A stretch of 48,659 nucleotides of DNA from Chitinispirillales bacterium (GTDB lineage: Bacteria; Fibrobacterota; Chitinivibrionia; Chitinivibrionales; Chitinispirillaceae). Shown here one piece after another: positions 33,973-42,191 of the stretch (position 1 is the stretch's first letter; each line of letters starts with the position of its first letter). Position numbers and translations under genes: made by a program. The DNA lies in the NCBI GenBank assembly GCA_031281485.1, contig JAITFI010000036.1, positions 1-48,659 on the forward strand, given 5' to 3'. Under the pieces are notes generated by a model, which had not been told where the DNA came from, made no database searches, and saw nothing but the letters and a program-made list of their open reading frames with translations.

Positions 33973-35874
33973 TCAATCGTCTTGAGTCGAACTTAAAACC
34001 TGCTCAATAGTAGTCGATCCGTCCAATACTTTTTTCAATCCGTCACGACGCAATGAATCGTAATTCCCTCTCTTCAACGCATAGTGTTTGATCTGTTCCG
34101 ACGGTAAACGTTTTATCACCATATTGTTGATCTCCTCATCCGGCACCAAGAACTCGTACAGACCCATACGCCCCTTGAACCCCGTATTATTGCAGGTCTT
34201 GCAACCCTTTGTCCGGTAGAATTTCAGCCCCGGACGCAACCCTAATCTCTGCAATAATAACGGATCCGGATCGTACTGCTCCTTGCATTTACACAATTTC
34301 CTGACGAGGCGCTGCGCCAATATCCCGATAACCGACGATGTGATAAGGAACGGCTCTATACCCATGTCAAGCAACCGCGTGTACGCGCTTGGCGAGTCGT
34401 TGGTATGCAGCGTTGAGAAGACCAAGTGCCCCGTGAGCGCCGCCTGAATAGCCATCTGGCAGGTCTCGGCGTCGCGCATCTCGCCGATCATAACCACGTC
34501 GGGGTCTTGGCGGAGGATGGAGCGCATACCGGCGGCGAAGGTGAACCCGGCCAGCGGGTTTATCTGCCCCTGCGCCACGCCGTCTAGGTTGAACTCGACC
34601 GGGTCTTCCATCGTGATGATATTTATCGAAACGTCGTTGATCCTCTTAAGCGCCGCGTACAGCGTGGAGCTCTTACCGCTACCTGTGGGCCCGGTGACGA
34701 GCAGTATGCCGTCCGGCTTTTCGATGACCTCCTCGAACATCTCCTTGGTCTTGGGCAGGAAGCCGAGCATGTCTATGGAGATGTTCATAGACTGCGGGTC
34801 GAGGATACGCATAACGATCTTTTCGTTGACGCCGCGCAGGCGCGTCATGACTGGGAAGATGGAGACGCGGAGGTCGATTTCGCGCCCCTGCGCCCTTATC
34901 CTGAAGCGGCCGTCCTGCGGCTTGCGCTTCTCGGCGATATCCATGCCCGCCATGATTTTGAGGCGCGATGTGATCTGCGCCCGCATTTGGAGCGGGATCG
35001 GGCTCTGCTCCACCAGATCGCCGTCTATCCTGTAACGCAAACGCGTGTAGCTCTCCAAAGGCTCTATGTGTATGTCGGAGGCTCCGGCGCTTATAGCCTG
35101 AGTGACGATCAGGTTGACGAGCTTCACGACCTGCGCCCCCTCCTCGTCCGTCAACCCGCCCGCCGAATCGCCTTCGTCCTGCGACTTGACGACCTCCAGA
35201 TCGCCGCCGCCCTGAGAGGCCACGCTGCTGAGCAGCTGGCTCATCTCCTCGCTGGCGGAGGCGTAATTCTTCTCTATGGCCATCATGATGCTCTTCTCGG
35301 TGGCGAGCACCGGGTCGATCTCCCTGCCGGTCTTGAACTTGAGGTGGTCGATCACCCGCAGGTTGGTCGGGTCGACCATAGCCACGGTGAGCACGCCGTT
35401 GCGCTCGAAGAGCGGGATCACCTTGTAGCGGCGGGCCATGTCCTCCGGTATGCACTTGACGAGCTGCGGCGAGAAGTTGAACTGCTGCAGCACAACGTGC
35501 TGTATGTCGAGCTGAGCGCTCAGAACGTCTATAAGCTTGGGTTCGCTTATAAAGCCTAACTTGACGAGGCACTTGCCCAAAAGCTGCTTGGAGGTTCTTT
35601 GCTCGGCAAGGCCTTTTTCCAATTGATCTGCGGTGACGAAGCCCTGCTCGACGAGGATCTCGCCGATGCGCTTGCGCTGTTGGAGGTGGATCTGCTCGCC
35701 TAGCACCGCCGTTAGGTCGTCGTTGGAGATGAAGCGCATTTGGACGAGGGTGGCGCCTAAACTGAGGCCGTTGCGACGGCACTCGCGGAGGGCAATGAGT
35801 AATTGCTCTTCGGTTATTAAGCCTTGGGAGAGCAACACCTCGCCAAGCTTCTTGTATCGTTTTTCTGCCATCAT
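33973..35874 (-). CDS. PilB/GspE-type secretion ATPase
   Basis: This cytoplasmic hexameric ATPase drives pilus or pseudopilus assembly. The 633-residue protein has two N-terminal MshEN-like modules (KLGEVLLSQGLITEEQL and RIGEILVEQGFVTADQL), the linker domain, then the ATPase with GPTGSGKSST (Walker A, about 395-404), ITMEDPVEF (Asp box), LRQDPDVVMIGEMRD (Walker B) and ALTGHLVFSTLHTND (His box). A zinc-binding CKCK...CKTC set lies near 545-570. Either PilB or GspE is possible; the pilM/pilN genes nearby favour a pilus. An ATG at 35871 is an equal start candidate. A compound inverted repeat lies upstream. Confidence 0.93.
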   Translation of the reverse strand: MMAEKRYKKLGEVLLSQGLITEEQLLIALRECRRNGLSLGATLVQMRFISNDDLTAVLGEQIHLQQRKRIGEILVEQGFVTADQLEKGLAEQRTSKQLLGKCLVKLGFISEPKLIDVLSAQLDIQHVVLQQFNFSPQLVKCIPEDMARRYKVIPLFERNGVLTVAMVDPTNLRVIDHLKFKTGREIDPVLATEKSIMMAIEKNYASASEEMSQLLSSVASQGGGDLEVVKSQDEGDSAGGLTDEEGAQVVKLVNLIVTQAISAGASDIHIEPLESYTRLRYRIDGDLVEQSPIPLQMRAQITSRLKIMAGMDIAEKRKPQDGRFRIRAQGREIDLRVSIFPVMTRLRGVNEKIVMRILDPQSMNISIDMLGFLPKTKEMFEEVIEKPDGILLVTGPTGSGKSSTLYAALKRINDVSINIITMEDPVEFNLDGVAQGQINPLAGFTFAAGMRSILRQDPDVVMIGEMRDAETCQMAIQAALTGHLVFSTLHTNDSPSAYTRLLDMGIEPFLITSSVIGILAQRLVRKLCKCKEQYDPDPLLLQRLGLRPGLKFYRTKGCKTCNNTGFKGRMGLYEFLVPDEEINNMVIKRLPSEQIKHYALKRGNYDSLRRDGLKKVLDGSTTIEQVLSSTQDD

Positions 35875-35904
35875 AATAGTTTATCCTTACCCTAGACCCC
35901 TGCT

Positions 35905-35969
35905 GTCCCCCCATTATTGTAAAATATATAGCCGGAAAAGGCCCCCGTCTATATATTTTACGGGGGGAC
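35905..35969. terminator. Compound inverted repeat between the radical SAM and PilB-type genes
   Basis: GTAAAATATATAG (35919-35931) and CTATATATTTTAC (35949-35961) are perfect 13-bp arms with a 17-base loop. Outside them, GTCCCCCC (35905-35912) pairs with GGGGGGAC (35962-35969), leaving a 6-base bulge on one side. It may terminate transcription from the radical SAM gene or fold in the leader of the PilB-type mRNA. No T run follows. Confidence 0.55.
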
Positions 35970-35992
35970 GTTTTAAAACATTTACATCAACG

Positions 35993-37201
35993 TCAAAAAC
36001 CTTGTAACCCGCAGCATCTGCTGCATACCGGCATGAGTCCTTTCTTCATCTCCACACGAAATTTCTTGAACTCCGGTCCGTTCCATATATCATAAAAATT
36101 CTGTTTATTTATATTGCCCGCTGTAAAATCTTGATAATCGCGGCACGGGGTTACGCGCCCGTCGGGCGATATCTCGGCTGTGTAGTATATGCTCTCGCAC
36201 TTCGGGTAGCCGCAGTGCCATGAGTGATCGTTGTAATAGCGCTTGATCTGCGGCTCTTTTTCTATATCCGGCAGGAACTGGGGGACGCAGACTTTGCCTT
36301 TTGACATCGCTTTCAGCTGTTTGATCTGCTCGGCGGTGATCTTGGGGTCTACGTCGTTGAAGCAGCTCTTCAGGTAGCCTAAGTGCTTTTGGGGCTTTTG
36401 GCCGAAACGCGCCTCGAAGACCTTTTCGTGGGCGGCGGCCCGCTCTTCGGTTATGAACCATCCGAAATAGAAAGGGTGTAGCTGCGCCTTGTCCAGCACC
36501 AATTTGTGTATGTCGGTAAGGCGTGAGTAGTTGGCGTTGGATATAACGGTGATGGGTATTACCATCGGGTACTTCAGGGCCTTCTGTTTTTTGATCTCTT
36601 TTACCTTTTCCATTACGGCCATGGTCTTTTCGAAATTGTCTGAGGCGCCGCCGCCGGCGGGGGCGCGCATTACGTTTTGGGAGGCGCTGTCCCAACCGTC
36701 TAAGCTCAGAAAGAGTATAGACAGGGCGCCGGTATCTATCAAACCCTCTATGATCTTGTCCAAATCCTGCGCGTTGGTGACTATCGATCCGCGCAGTTTA
36801 TGCTTGGCGAGTTCTTGAAAGAACGGCAGGAGGGGCTTCCACATAGTGGGCTCGCCGCCCCACACGTAGTAGAAGGGCTTGTCCCGCCTTGTCTCGAAGA
36901 CTAACCGCTTCACGGTGTCGAAGTCCAGCTGCGCCATCTTCTCGCCGCGCTCGAGCTTCTTACGCAGGTGCCCGTTCTCGCCCCACTGACCGCACGATCC
37001 GCAACGCAGGTTGCATACCTCGTTGACCCGAAGCGATATCTGCCCCACCGGAACATCGCGTCGCGGATTTCGCCGGAAGAAGTACTTGCGCGCCTGCTGC
37101 ACAAGCATAGCGGGCGCCAGCGGGTCGGTGATGGCGGCGGGAAGCATCCAGTGCCAAACGAAACTTGCCGGCAGCAACGCCTTGCCGTTGAATTTGGACA
37201 T
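35993..37201 (-). CDS. Radical SAM/SPASM-like protein of unknown substrate
   Basis: The 402-residue protein has the radical SAM cluster motif C-x3-C-x2-C in NEVCNLRCGSCGQWG (Cys63, Cys67, Cys70), the YYVWGGEPTMW glycine-rich motif and SLDGWD. A C-terminal cysteine set resembles a SPASM/twitch domain (HCGYPKC, ISPDGRVTPCRDY, GNINKQNFYDIWNGPEF, CSRCCG). SPASM enzymes usually modify peptides or proteins, but no precursor peptide is seen nearby. AAAGG lies 5 bases before ATG 37201, and the gene begins 30 bp downstream of tRNA-Thr on the same strand. Its stop codon lies in a TTTTTGACGTTGA motif copy. Confidence 0.85.
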   Translation of the reverse strand: MSKFNGKALLPASFVWHWMLPAAITDPLAPAMLVQQARKYFFRRNPRRDVPVGQISLRVNEVCNLRCGSCGQWGENGHLRKKLERGEKMAQLDFDTVKRLVFETRRDKPFYYVWGGEPTMWKPLLPFFQELAKHKLRGSIVTNAQDLDKIIEGLIDTGALSILFLSLDGWDSASQNVMRAPAGGGASDNFEKTMAVMEKVKEIKKQKALKYPMVIPITVISNANYSRLTDIHKLVLDKAQLHPFYFGWFITEERAAAHEKVFEARFGQKPQKHLGYLKSCFNDVDPKITAEQIKQLKAMSKGKVCVPQFLPDIEKEPQIKRYYNDHSWHCGYPKCESIYYTAEISPDGRVTPCRDYQDFTAGNINKQNFYDIWNGPEFKKFRVEMKKGLMPVCSRCCGLQGF

Positions 37202-37230
37202 GGGAACCTTTTTTTCTGCGATTGAGAAAA

Positions 37231-37303
37231 AGCCGGGAAGCAGACTCGAACTGCCGACCTGCTGATTACGAATCAGCTGCTCTACCGACTGAGCTATCCC
37301 GGC
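37231..37303 (-). tRNA. tRNA-Thr (anticodon CGT)
   Basis: The minus strand folds as a standard 73-nt tRNA. It has an acceptor stem GCCGGGA/TCCCGGC, D arm GCTC/GAGC, anticodon stem GCTGA/TCAGC around loop TTCGTAA giving CGT (reads ACG, threonine), and T arm GGCAG/CTGCT around TTCGAGT. The discriminator base is U and CCA is not encoded. Its 3' end is 30 bp before the radical SAM start. Confidence 0.96.
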
Positions 37304-37316
37304 GCGCGTGTGTATA

Positions 37317-37346
37317 AATATACGTTAGCGCGCGTCGGCGGCGCAA
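37317..37346 (-). promoter_or_regulatory. Candidate promoter of tRNA-Thr
   Basis: On the minus strand TTGCGC (37346-37341), an 18-bp spacer and TATATT (37322-37317) place a start about 7 bases before the tRNA 5' end. The -10 box is good and the -35 weak. A GC-rich CGCGCG stretch lies between them. Confidence 0.4.
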
Positions 37347-37371
37347 TATTTTGTAATTTTTTTTACCGAAT

Positions 37372-37402
37372 AAAAAAGGCCGGCGAGATTGCCCCCCGGC
37401 CT
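37372..37402 (-). terminator. Rho-independent terminator of the OmpA-family gene
   Basis: On the minus strand AGGCCGG and CCGGCCT form a GC-rich stem (37402-37396 with 37383-37377), immediately followed by a run of six T (37377-37372). It lies about 30 bp past the stop of the gene at 37432, as expected for intrinsic termination. Confidence 0.85.
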
Positions 37403-37431
37403 CCGCTTTCGTACCGCCTAACCCCGCCCTG

Positions 37432-39243
37432 TTACGGGTTGTACTCTTTAAGCACTTCGGGGTTGAGCACCTTAATCTCCACGCGCCTGTTGACCTCGCG
37501 GCCCGCGGCGGTGTTGTTGTCGGCCTTGGGCACCGTGGGGCCGTAGCCCTCCGCCGTGAGCATCTGGGCGAGCCCGGGCTCCACGTTTTTCATGAACATA
37601 AAGACCGCTTTCGCGCGGCTCTGGCTGAGGGCCATATTGGTCTCGAGCCTGCCGGTGTTGTCGGTGTGGCCACCGATCTCTATCCTAAGCTTGGGATACT
37701 TGACCAGCATCTTGGCAAGGGTCGTCAGATAGCCTCTCGAGTTCAGCTGGATCTCGTCCTTGCCAGTTACAAAGAACACCCCGTCGAGCACGAGCATACC
37801 GGTTGACAGCATCTGCTGTTCGGCGGCGGAGCGCTTTGCTTTCTCTTCGGCCAGCCTCTTGTTGACATCGGCCAGCGCAATGGAGTCGGCTATACGCTTC
37901 TGCTCGGCATCTGCTTTCAGCTGAGTCTCCCTGGCGGAGGCATCCGCCGCGAGTTGCGCCTCTCTGGCCTCGGCCTCAGCTTTAAGCCGCGCTTCACGCT
38001 CGGCGGAACCCTCGGCCATCGCTATGGAATCTTGACGCGCCTGTTCCGCCTTGGCGATCAAAGCGGCGGCCAATTCCAAAGAATCTTGACGCGCTTTCTG
38101 CGCCACGCTGTCCCTTTGAGCTTCGGTTAGGGCGGCAAGCTTACGCAAACGCGCCTTTTCGGCGGCGTTAGCGCGGGCTTTACGGATCATCTCGGCGCGC
38201 TTGGAGGCTAAGAGGTCGAAGGAAAAGACAAAGCCGCCGAATATACGGATCTTCTCAAGCGAGTAACCTGTGTCAACAACCTCTCTGCGGGTATCATTTA
38301 CTTTAGATAACATTTCCACTTCCGATGAAAGGCGTATATCCGCCCCGCCGACTATGCTCCAACCGAAGAGACCGTCGGCATAGTAGGGCGAGCGATATGT
38401 GACGGTAGGCGTAATCCATAGCGGGTCGCCCAAACTATGGCCGTTTTTATAGGGCGTACGGAAATTGCCTTCAAGCCCCACAGTCCAGTTTTCATCCGGA
38501 TTGATCTCAAAACCGCCGGACAAAAGGAATATCGGAGGGGCGTTCTGGATTAAGGCTATCCCCGGATTGGCGTGAATTTTGAAAGAGCGCCTGAGGTTAC
38601 CGTGAACAATCGACATGGGTATCTTGCCGACAAGGGTAATCCGGCCATCCTCCTGAACATCATCAAAATCGTAACCCGCGTAGGTCATACCCTCGTTCGC
38701 GAAGAACGGGTTGTAGGTAACCTGATACTTATCCATCACATCGTCGCTCTTTCTAAGGCCGTATATTACGTGAGCGTGAAGGGCGAGCCTGAAAGGCATC
38801 TCCTCCGGGAAAGGAAACGTCCACTGCCCGCCGCCCATAAACAGGCCCGGCCACGTGTACTGATCTACAATGTAAAAAGGTACCGAGGCAAAAATATCAA
38901 CAACTTCGTTGGCGCCAAACGATCCGCCGAAACGGATAACGCTTATGTTTTTGCCCACCGGGCCGGCAGTATCGCGTACCTTCGCAAACTTATCATACAA
39001 ATTTTGACTCTGTTGAAACCACGACCCCGAAGCCAAAATGTTGAGCCGATACATCCCCAACGGCTCCGCCGCCAAAGTGTGCGTGAGCCCGCGCAACCCC
39101 GTCTTAGTCATCGGCTGGACATTGTTTATCCACACCCGACCCTCGTCGCCCAATTCGTCGTCCGCGTCGTCCGCAAACGCCTGCCCAACCGCGAAAACCG
39201 CGATACAAGCAAACGCGGCGGTGAAAAGCTTCTTGATGTGCAC
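37432..39243 (-). CDS. OmpA-family outer-membrane protein with barrel, coiled coil and peptidoglycan-binding domain
   Basis: The 603-residue product has a signal peptide (MHIKKLFTAAFACIAVFAVG, cleavage near AFA, 24). A beta-rich region of about 320 residues (probably an outer-membrane barrel) is followed by an Ala/Glu/Lys/Arg-rich coiled coil (about 345-475) in which KARQDSxxxA and AEAREAQL-type heptads recur. The C-terminal OmpA domain has IEIGGHTDNTG, LSQSRAKAV, GYGPTVP and GREVNRRVEI, with the Asp and Arg that bind diaminopimelate. The protein would tie the outer membrane to the wall across a long periplasmic spacer. A strong terminator follows. It is far longer than classical OmpA. Confidence 0.9.
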   Translation of the reverse strand: MHIKKLFTAAFACIAVFAVGQAFADDADDELGDEGRVWINNVQPMTKTGLRGLTHTLAAEPLGMYRLNILASGSWFQQSQNLYDKFAKVRDTAGPVGKNISVIRFGGSFGANEVVDIFASVPFYIVDQYTWPGLFMGGGQWTFPFPEEMPFRLALHAHVIYGLRKSDDVMDKYQVTYNPFFANEGMTYAGYDFDDVQEDGRITLVGKIPMSIVHGNLRRSFKIHANPGIALIQNAPPIFLLSGGFEINPDENWTVGLEGNFRTPYKNGHSLGDPLWITPTVTYRSPYYADGLFGWSIVGGADIRLSSEVEMLSKVNDTRREVVDTGYSLEKIRIFGGFVFSFDLLASKRAEMIRKARANAAEKARLRKLAALTEAQRDSVAQKARQDSLELAAALIAKAEQARQDSIAMAEGSAEREARLKAEAEAREAQLAADASARETQLKADAEQKRIADSIALADVNKRLAEEKAKRSAAEQQMLSTGMLVLDGVFFVTGKDEIQLNSRGYLTTLAKMLVKYPKLRIEIGGHTDNTGRLETNMALSQSRAKAVFMFMKNVEPGLAQMLTAEGYGPTVPKADNNTAAGREVNRRVEIKVLNPEVLKEYNP

Positions 39244-39359
39244 GGAAAATCCCTCCGTTCGGAAAAAGTTGCTTACGGCAATTCCACAAGATTATAATAG
39301 TATAATATAATATAAATTTCGCAAAGTGTGCAAAAAAATAAAAGCCGTCGCCGACCGCT

Positions 39360-39710
39360 TTACGCCCTTTGCCCCCTGATCCCCGGCCCCGCCAGCCTCT
39401 TGAACTCCTCCGACAGAGTCTCCAATATCTTCTTTGCCACCGTCACGCTCGGCGGATCGGGCCTCTCCAACAGATAGTAGCAATAGGCGTACAAGTCGGC
39501 CAGCACCCTTGAGGCGTCCTCCTCCCTGTCCACGGCCAGCTCCAGCTGGAAGATCAGGTTCTGCGCCCGCTCTATATCGCGCCTGTCGCCGCCCTCCATC
39601 CCCTTTTTGATGAGCACCAGCGTCCTCTCGTGCAATAGGCACACCAGCCCCTTCAGGCTCGTGGTCGCTATCCGCATGGCCTCGTACTTTGCAATATTAT
39701 CGGTGGGCAT
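39360..39710 (-). CDS. fliS: FliS-like flagellin export chaperone
   Basis: FliS binds the C-terminus of flagellin in the cytoplasm before export. The 116-residue all-helical protein follows the family pattern: YEAMRIATTSLKGLVCLLHERTLVLIKKG (about 9-37; shown here only as an outline of helices 1-2), RAQNLIFQLELAVDREED with the helix-3 LxxALD-like motif, and VLADLYAYCYYLLERPD before the last helix. Length is slightly shorter than the usual 125-135. No flagellin gene is in the window. It starts 15 bp after an uncharacterised gene (39726-40568), probably its operon partner. The ribosome-binding site is weak. Confidence 0.72.
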   Translation of the reverse strand: MPTDNIAKYEAMRIATTSLKGLVCLLHERTLVLIKKGMEGGDRRDIERAQNLIFQLELAVDREEDASRVLADLYAYCYYLLERPDPPSVTVAKKILETLSEEFKRLAGPGIRGQRA

Positions 39711-39725
39711 TGTCCGGGCGTCTTT

Positions 39726-40568
39726 CTATTGCAAGAGCCCTAATATGTTCGACCTGTTGACCTCGCGGAAACGCATGAAGGCTTTTTCCGGGCTCTCTTT
39801 TTGCAAAAACGCTTTCAGCTGCTCCGTGGCGTTGATGGCCGCTTCGTGGCCCTCGTAGACGGAGCCGGCGCCGCCCGCCGCGCCCGTCTCGGTGTCCCGC
39901 CCCGCGTTCAGGTACTTCATGATCATCCAGTCGATCCCGTCGTATGCCGCCTTCGCGCTTTCCGGGGTAGCGAGAGAGAAGAAGTCCGCGACGCTCGACG
40001 CTTGCTCCGGATGGCTGAAGATGGAGGAGATTATCTCTATGCGCTTCATTCCGAGTTCGAGGAAGAGCTCCTTGAGCTTAGCCTGAGCCACCGCGCGATC
40101 GTGGGCCGGCATCACCACAGGCGGCGCGACGGCGTCGGCGGCCACGTCCCGGGCCCTCTTCAGTATGTCCAGCACCTCGGCCTCCTCCCCGGCCTCCGCC
40201 TGCCCCGATCCAACCTCTTGAGCCGCCGCCACGGCCGCCGCCGCCGCGCTCTCAGCCGCTGCCTCATCCTCCTGAACCGGGGCGTCCTCAGACGCGGTCG
40301 GGGCGGATTCGTCATATTGGCGCAGCTTGAACCCTCGCGTACGCCGCCCGCCCTCAATCTCAACGCCGTCGGAACCGCCGTCCCCAAACCCATCGCTCTG
40401 CCGCGGCAGCACATCCGTAACGCTCTCCGAGAGCTTATCAAGAACAACCCCCAACCCCTCCGCCGTCTCCCGCAACGGATCAACGCGCCGCCTGCCCCGC
40501 AACCTGTCGAAGACGGTGGGTTCGGTACGTTCAATACGTTTTACTTCGCGAATAGTTTGGGTTTCCAT
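39726..40568 (-). CDS. Uncharacterised protein upstream of fliS
   Basis: I do not recognise this 280-residue protein. From ATG 40568 (METQTIREVKRIERTEPT) it has a basic N-terminal third, a low-complexity acidic Ala/Glu-rich middle (about 85-145), and a C-terminal helical region with LKELFLELGMKRIEIISSIF, DGIDWMIMKYLNAG and EKAFMRFREVNRSNILGLLQ. No signal peptide or membrane segment is present. The frame is open 96 bases further upstream, but those codons (GSVKQNGEAILVGAREGA) are translated family 2 repeat and are rejected. The fliS neighbour suggests, without proof, a flagellar or motility connection. Confidence 0.65.
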   Translation of the reverse strand: METQTIREVKRIERTEPTVFDRLRGRRRVDPLRETAEGLGVVLDKLSESVTDVLPRQSDGFGDGGSDGVEIEGGRRTRGFKLRQYDESAPTASEDAPVQEDEAAAESAAAAAVAAAQEVGSGQAEAGEEAEVLDILKRARDVAADAVAPPVVMPAHDRAVAQAKLKELFLELGMKRIEIISSIFSHPEQASSVADFFSLATPESAKAAYDGIDWMIMKYLNAGRDTETGAAGGAGSVYEGHEAAINATEQLKAFLQKESPEKAFMRFREVNRSNILGLLQ

Positions 40569-40596
40569 AATAATAGTCACAATCCTAAAATCATTT

Positions 40597-40721
40597 AAGG
40601 GGAGGGCTGCGCCCTCCCTCGCTCCAACCAAAATGGCTTCGCCATTTTGTTTTACGCTACCCACCCTGCGGGGCGCTGCCCCGCAACGCCCCGTCGATAA
40701 ACAAGCGCCGCTTCGCGTCGC
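40597..40721. repeat. Family 2 palindromic element, copy E
   Basis: A chain of hairpins: GGAGGGC-TGC-GCCCTCC, then AAAATGGC-TTC-GCCATTTT, then GCGGGGC-GCT-GCCCCGC, ending GCGCCGCTTCGCGTCGC. Constant linkers between hairpins are CGCTCCAACC and CGCTACCCACCCT. It lies just upstream of the gene at 39726-40568 and is inverted relative to copy F. Confidence 0.9.
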
Positions 40722-40850
40722 AAAATCAAAACAAGATACACCTTCCCCTTATATATATCGGTAATATACATAACTTCCTTTAGCGATAAATATTTTTTTT
40801 TGGATTTTGACTTTGACATCCCGCGTAGCGACAGTTGACTTTGACGTCCC
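40722..40850. other. Spacer between inverted family 2 copies E and F
   Basis: These 129 bases hold no gene. The left part is AT-rich and may contain the promoter of the leftward gene at 39726-40568. The right part has two TTTGACTTTGAC-type motifs, at about 40804 and 40833, each followed by a similar TCCCGCG box. Confidence 0.4.
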
Positions 40851-41046
40851 GCGACGCGAAGCGGCGCTTGTTTTAAAAAGTCTCTCCCCCTAGTTGAGGG
40901 GGAGAGATTGAAAGTGGGGGGGCATCTGGCGGGGCGTTGCGGGGTGTCCCCGCAGGGTGGGTAGCGGAAAACAAAAAACGGGCAAAGCCCGTTTTTTGGT
41001 TGGAGCGTGGGAGGGCGCAGCCCTCCCCTTATATGAATTTGACTTT
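40851..41046. repeat. Family 2 palindromic element, copy F (inverted)
   Basis: Reverse-orientation copy. Read on the minus strand it begins AAAGTCAAATTCATATAAGG and continues with the same chain of hairpins as copy E, but the second stem is AAAAAACGGGC-TTT-GCCCGTTTTTT and the third is GCGGGG-ACA-CCCCGC. Between the third hairpin and the GCGACGCGAAGCGGCGC end it carries an extra TCTCTCCCCCT/AGGGGGAGAGA hairpin (40881-40907). Confidence 0.9.
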
Positions 41047-41060
41047 AATAATTTGACTTT

Positions 41061-41831
41061 TCAACTCTTCCTGAAAAACCGAATAGCCGCATCCACATTA
41101 TCCATATCCACGCAGGTATTAACACACGGCCCATGCGGCCTGTCGTTTATCACGCCGTAGACCGGCACCGGATGCACGTCTTGTATTCCAAGCGTAAGAT
41201 CGCGTTCGCAGGCCACCGCTATGATCCCCTGCGGTCTCCACATAGCCACCCGCTTTCTGGCCAGCGTGCCGCCGTTCACCACCTCGATTTTGAGGCCGCG
41301 CCTCTCACCCGCCTCCACAAACTCCCCTACCGGGCACCGTCCGCAGCGCATACAGTTCGAGATGTCGTTCGTGATCTTTCTGTTGCAAACGTCTATCTGG
41401 AGGCAGTGGGGCAGTAGCACCAGTATTCTGTCGCCCTTTATCCTTTTGGACTGGGCAATGGTGAGCGAGTTGTTGACCTTGACGAAGGAGGCCATGAGCC
41501 GCGAGCGGTCGAAGCGCAGCAGCTTGGCCAAGAGCACGGCTATCGGGAAGAGCAGCCTCACCGTAACGGAGGGCTTCCCGTGGGGGTACAGCAGGTCGAT
41601 ACCGGTGAGCGATGTGACGGTGATGAGCAGGAGTCCGCCGCCGAGTATGATGAAGAACGCGGCGAGCGCCGCCAAAAAGAGGTAAAACACCACCGGCCCC
41701 AGCCCGTAGAGCCGCGGATAGACGAGGTAGGCCGCGAGCGCCCCCGCCCCGAGCAAAAGGATCAGCCCCGCCCAGCAGAACGACAAAAACGGAAACCGGC
41801 TCCACCCCGCTCGCGCCGCGGCGTCGGTCAT
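41061..41831 (-). CDS. DUF116-family membrane protein
   Basis: The 256-residue protein has two to three N-terminal hydrophobic segments (about 16-80), then a cytoplasmic cysteine-rich domain with LLPHCLQIDVC, NCMRCGRCPVGEF and GPCVNTCVDM. This matches the DUF116 family, whose function is not established; the cysteines suggest a metal or Fe-S site. The start ATG overlaps the stop of the NifU-like gene by 4 bp (ATGA), so the two are co-translated, which fits an Fe-S-related role. Confidence 0.87.
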   Translation of the reverse strand: MTDAAARAGWSRFPFLSFCWAGLILLLGAGALAAYLVYPRLYGLGPVVFYLFLAALAAFFIILGGGLLLITVTSLTGIDLLYPHGKPSVTVRLLFPIAVLLAKLLRFDRSRLMASFVKVNNSLTIAQSKRIKGDRILVLLPHCLQIDVCNRKITNDISNCMRCGRCPVGEFVEAGERRGLKIEVVNGGTLARKRVAMWRPQGIIAVACERDLTLGIQDVHPVPVYGVINDRPHGPCVNTCVDMDNVDAAIRFFRKS

Positions 41832-42073
41832 CCCAAACTCCCCACGTTCTCCACCGACTTGATAGAGGGCACCCTCTCCTTTATAATACGCTCAACGCCC
41901 ATCTTGAGCGTCATGACCGCCCCCGGGCACCCGGCGCAAGCGCCGCGCAAACGCACCTGCACGACGTTGTCGTCCGTAACGCCGACAAACTCGATATCGC
42001 CGCCGTCGTCCTGAAGTCGGGGACGGATTTCGCCGATAGCGGCCTCGATTTTTTCGTTAATGTCTTTGTCCAT
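41828..42073 (-). CDS. NifU C-terminal-domain Fe-S scaffold/carrier (NfuA-like)
   Basis: The 81-residue protein is a stand-alone NifU C-terminal domain: IRPRLQDDGGDIEFVGV, VQVRLRGACAGCPGA with the Fe-S-binding C-x2-C (Cys46, Cys49), and MGVERIIKERVPSIKSVENV. Such proteins carry [4Fe-4S] clusters to target enzymes. AAGGAGGG lies 7 bases before ATG 42073. The gene is coupled to the DUF116 gene and is preceded by family 1 copy C. Confidence 0.94.
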   Translation of the reverse strand: MDKDINEKIEAAIGEIRPRLQDDGGDIEFVGVTDDNVVQVRLRGACAGCPGAVMTLKMGVERIIKERVPSIKSVENVGSLG

Positions 42074-42191
42074 TTTACTGCCCTCCTTATGTTTATTTGT
42101 ATTTGACTAAATCTTTTAAATCTTTTAAAGTCAAATTCTTTAAATCTTTTTTAGACGAAGCCTAAAAAGTCAAATTCTTTAAATCTTTTTT

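Noticed and set aside
34679-35914. A 411-codon frame on the minus strand overlapping the PilB-type gene
   Set aside because: It is the PilB-type gene read in another frame, giving an Arg/His/Ala-rich sequence with no motifs, while the PilB frame has every ATPase motif.
40957-41160. A short plus-strand ORF beginning in family 2 copy F
   Set aside because: Most of it is translated repeat sequence and its end lies antisense to the DUF116 gene. There is no independent evidence for a gene.
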